Made by a program: the position numbers and the translations under genes
In this document: piece by piece, positions 62,432-64,000 of the stretch
Position numbering within the stretch: the stretch's first letter is position 1
Layout of the letters: each line of letters starts with the position of its first letter
Notes under the pieces: generated by a model
Told to the model about the DNA's origin: nothing
The model's database searches: none
The model's input: only the letters and a program-made list of their open reading frames with translations
Assembly: GCA_019638775.1 (NCBI GenBank)
Contig: JAHBTD010000002.1
Coordinates: 806,001 to 870,000 of the forward strand
DNA: 64,000 nt
Direction of reading: 5' to 3'
DNA from: Fimbriimonadaceae bacterium
GTDB taxonomy: Bacteria > Armatimonadota > Fimbriimonadia > Fimbriimonadales > Fimbriimonadaceae

Positions 62432-62437
62432 ATTTTA
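62432..62437 (-). promoter_or_regulatory. -10 box of glycosidase gene (leaderless)
   Basis: TAAAAT on the minus strand (within TATAAAAT) lies six bases (CTGCAC) before the ATG at 62425. Confidence 0.5.
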
Positions 62438-62524
62438 TACGCACGCGGTGTATCTGCGCCGAGAATAATACGTATCATCATTGACAACACCGAACACGCC
62501 GTTGAATCGGTTTCGAGGATCTTT

Positions 62525-63802
62525 ATGCGACTGCTCCAAAGAGTTTTAGTTTCGTTCGCCATTATCGCCACCGCCCTCCCAGTGCTCGCACAGGAAACGA
62601 CGGGGCAGCAAGGCATGTCCGCCGAGGCAAAGAAAGAAGTTATTGCTGGCTTGACAAACGTCGTCAAGGAGCGAGCTTTCGTTCCCGGAGTCGATTTCAC
62701 GAAGTGGGACGAGTTCATCAAGTCCAAAGAGCAAGAGATCAACGACGTGAAGTCCCCAGAACAGTTGTCTGATCTCATCAACGAAGAGATGGTCCGATTC
62801 TTCAAGGCAAGCCACCTCGTGCTCATCAACCCCAAGGCTGCCGAAGCCAGAAAGGATCGATCCGCCGTCGGTGTTGGTATCCGTGTCGAAGGGCTTGAAG
62901 AGGGTCTTCGTGTCGTGAAGGTTTTCCCCGACACGCCCGCAGCGATTGCTGGCATTCAGCCGGGCGATGTGGTGCTCGAAGCGGACGGCAGAAAGCTCAA
63001 AGGCGGAATGACCTTCCAGGGTCCCGTTGGAACAAACGTCGGACTCAAGGTCAAGCGTGGCGAAGACATTCTTGAATTTACGATTGAGCGCAAAAAGTAC
63101 TCCATCGACGAGCCAGACACACTAACTTGGCTCGACAATGAAACCGCCGTACTTCAAGTTCATACCTTCATGGACGGCTACAGCAGCAAGCGCATCGAAA
63201 CACTCATGACCGAAGCGCAGAAAGCAAAGCGCATCGTGCTCGACCTGCGCGGAAACGGTGGCGGCATCGTGTTAAACATGATGAACCTGCTGGGCTACTT
63301 CCTCGATCCCGACGATGCCTTCGGCTACTTCGTGAATAGCTCGATGGTTAAGAAGTACGAGAAGGACACGATGGCCGATTCGACCGACCTTAAAAAGGTT
63401 GTCGATCACGTGAAGCCAAGAGGAATGACCGCAACCAAATCCAAGCTCGGACTTTATAAAGGCAGCCTCGCCGTTCTCGTCGATGGCGGTTCGGGCAGCG
63501 CCTCCGAAATCACTGCGATGGCTCTTCGAGAGTTCCGCGGGGCGCCGGTCATCGGCTCCAAATCGGCAGGCGCGGTGCTTGTTTCCATGATTGCTGAACT
63601 GCCGAACGGTTGGCAGGTTCAATTCCCATTCATGGATTACATCTCCGCTCGTGGTGTACGCCTCGAAGGAAATGGAGTCGTCCCCGACTCTGAAGCCCGC
63701 ACACCGCGATTCGGAGAAAAGGACACCGCCCCCGAGATTGCCAAGCAACTGCTCGAAAAGAAGCCCAACGCACTCAGCGGCGGCGGCAAAATCGGAGCAT
63801 AG
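62525..63802 (+). CDS. S41-family (CtpA-like) peptidase, altered active site
   Basis: The 425-residue protein has a signal peptide (MRLLQRVLVSFAIIATALPVLA; residues 1-22) and a helical domain. A PDZ domain follows (GVGIRVEGLEEGLRVVKVF near residue 117, then AGIQPGDVVLEADG), and then the S41 protease core (VLDLRGNGGG; GSGSASEITAMAL). The Ser of GSAS (about residue 325) is kept. At the position 25 residues later, where CtpA/Tsp has the catalytic Lys (FGKG), this protein has AGAV, so the general base is Ala. A nearby Lys (GSKSAG) is four residues earlier. GAGGA five bases before the ATG fixes the start. Confidence 0.88.
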   Translation: MRLLQRVLVSFAIIATALPVLAQETTGQQGMSAEAKKEVIAGLTNVVKERAFVPGVDFTKWDEFIKSKEQEINDVKSPEQLSDLINEEMVRFFKASHLVLINPKAAEARKDRSAVGVGIRVEGLEEGLRVVKVFPDTPAAIAGIQPGDVVLEADGRKLKGGMTFQGPVGTNVGLKVKRGEDILEFTIERKKYSIDEPDTLTWLDNETAVLQVHTFMDGYSSKRIETLMTEAQKAKRIVLDLRGNGGGIVLNMMNLLGYFLDPDDAFGYFVNSSMVKKYEKDTMADSTDLKKVVDHVKPRGMTATKSKLGLYKGSLAVLVDGGSGSASEITAMALREFRGAPVIGSKSAGAVLVSMIAELPNGWQVQFPFMDYISARGVRLEGNGVVPDSEARTPRFGEKDTAPEIAKQLLEKKPNALSGGGKIGA

Positions 63803-63868
63803 CAACGCTGCATAAGACTCAGAAATCGCCGCCCCAAGTCCTACCCGTAGTTTGCGGTTGCCCGACGC

Positions 63869-63877
63869 TGGTATAAT
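63869..63877 (+). promoter_or_regulatory. Extended -10 promoter upstream of the probable rpsD
   Basis: TGG-TATAAT is a strong extended -10; the -35 is weak. The start is expected near 63884, leaving a leader of about 78 nt that contains a GGCG/CGCC hairpin. A ribosomal-protein autoregulatory leader is possible. Confidence 0.6.
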
Positions 63878-63961
63878 CCCCTCTTGCGGCTGTTTGAGGC
63901 CGGAGGCGAATCCTAAGCGCCACCGCCCAATAACGTTTTCTAAGATAGAAATACAGAAGCT

Positions 63962-64000
63962 ATGGCGACTTACCGAGGAAGAAAAACCGACATCTGCCGA
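63962..64000 (+). CDS. Probable ribosomal protein S4, N-terminus (partial)
   Basis: Only 13 codons are inside the window: MATYRGRKTDICR. The MxxYRG start with basic residues and a Cys resembles S4 (RpsD), which opens MSRYRGP or MARYTGP with a later C-x2-C in many bacteria. The strong upstream promoter and leader fit a ribosomal-protein gene. With so few residues the call stays tentative. Confidence 0.45.
   Translation, partial: MATYRGRKTDICR

Overview
The window looks like a piece of chromosome from a free-living, motile, respiring, Gram-negative-type bacterium with moderately high GC content. No rRNA is present, so the lineage is inferred. A flagellar export operon, a futalosine-pathway menaquinone gene (mqnD), a PEP-CTERM protein, many secreted beta-propeller and lipoprotein genes, and arrays of heptamer repeats together suggest a lineage such as Armatimonadota (Fimbriimonadia-like). 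This placement is tentative.

Layout. 1-4656: flagellar operon fliF(end)-fliG-fliH-fliI-fliJ-lytic transglycosylase-motE-like, tightly overlapping. 4696-10793: serpin lipoprotein, beta-CASP nuclease, small secreted and membrane proteins, a TolB-like lipoprotein with a Thr/Gly/Ser repeat linker, and a GNAT enzyme. 10850-17909: merC-like transporter with an operator-like promoter, tRNA-Arg(GCG), FKBP isomerase with an M16 peptidase pair, a Cas4/RecB-like nuclease, mqnD and a DUF3738-like secreted protein. 17906-21842: an RNA-repair cassette (hen1-pnkp) whose hen1 is broken by a one-base frameshift in a G run. 21888-29005: secreted and membrane proteins, M42 peptidase, YchF-like GTPase and folE2. 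29106-33204: a RAYT transposase flanked by REP hairpins, then glcF-glcE-glcD on the minus strand; glcD carries an in-frame insertion of about 80 codons made of intergenic-type repeats. 33303-33505: a palindrome-rich stretch that may encode a minus-strand structured RNA. 33605-38399: an oxidoreductase and a copper module (secreted YHS/TRASH-like protein, CopA, CsoR) with two clear CsoR operators. 39773-47555: a fumarase/aspartase-family lyase, small membrane proteins, a VOC protein, an ankyrin protein and a Tat-exported oxidoreductase. 47559-47735: a MITE-like palindromic element. 47736-50347: acyl-CoA carboxylase biotin carboxylase and an enoyl-CoA hydratase, possibly leucine catabolism. 50457-63802: DUF3011 protein, CPA antiporter, a PEP-CTERM protein with an attenuator-like leader, SurE, VanZ-like protein, a large secreted protein, a GH63-like glycosidase and an S41-like protease lacking the usual lysine. 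The window ends in the first codons of a probable rpsD.

Two themes run through the window. First, many intergenic stretches consist of degenerate tandem repeats with a period of 7 bp (sometimes 9), a different word at each site, often starting right after a stop codon. One such composite has entered glcD in frame. Second, about nine genes lack a Shine-Dalgarno sequence and instead have a -10-like hexamer 6-7 bases before the start codon, which implies leaderless transcripts. Other genes keep clear ribosome binding sites.
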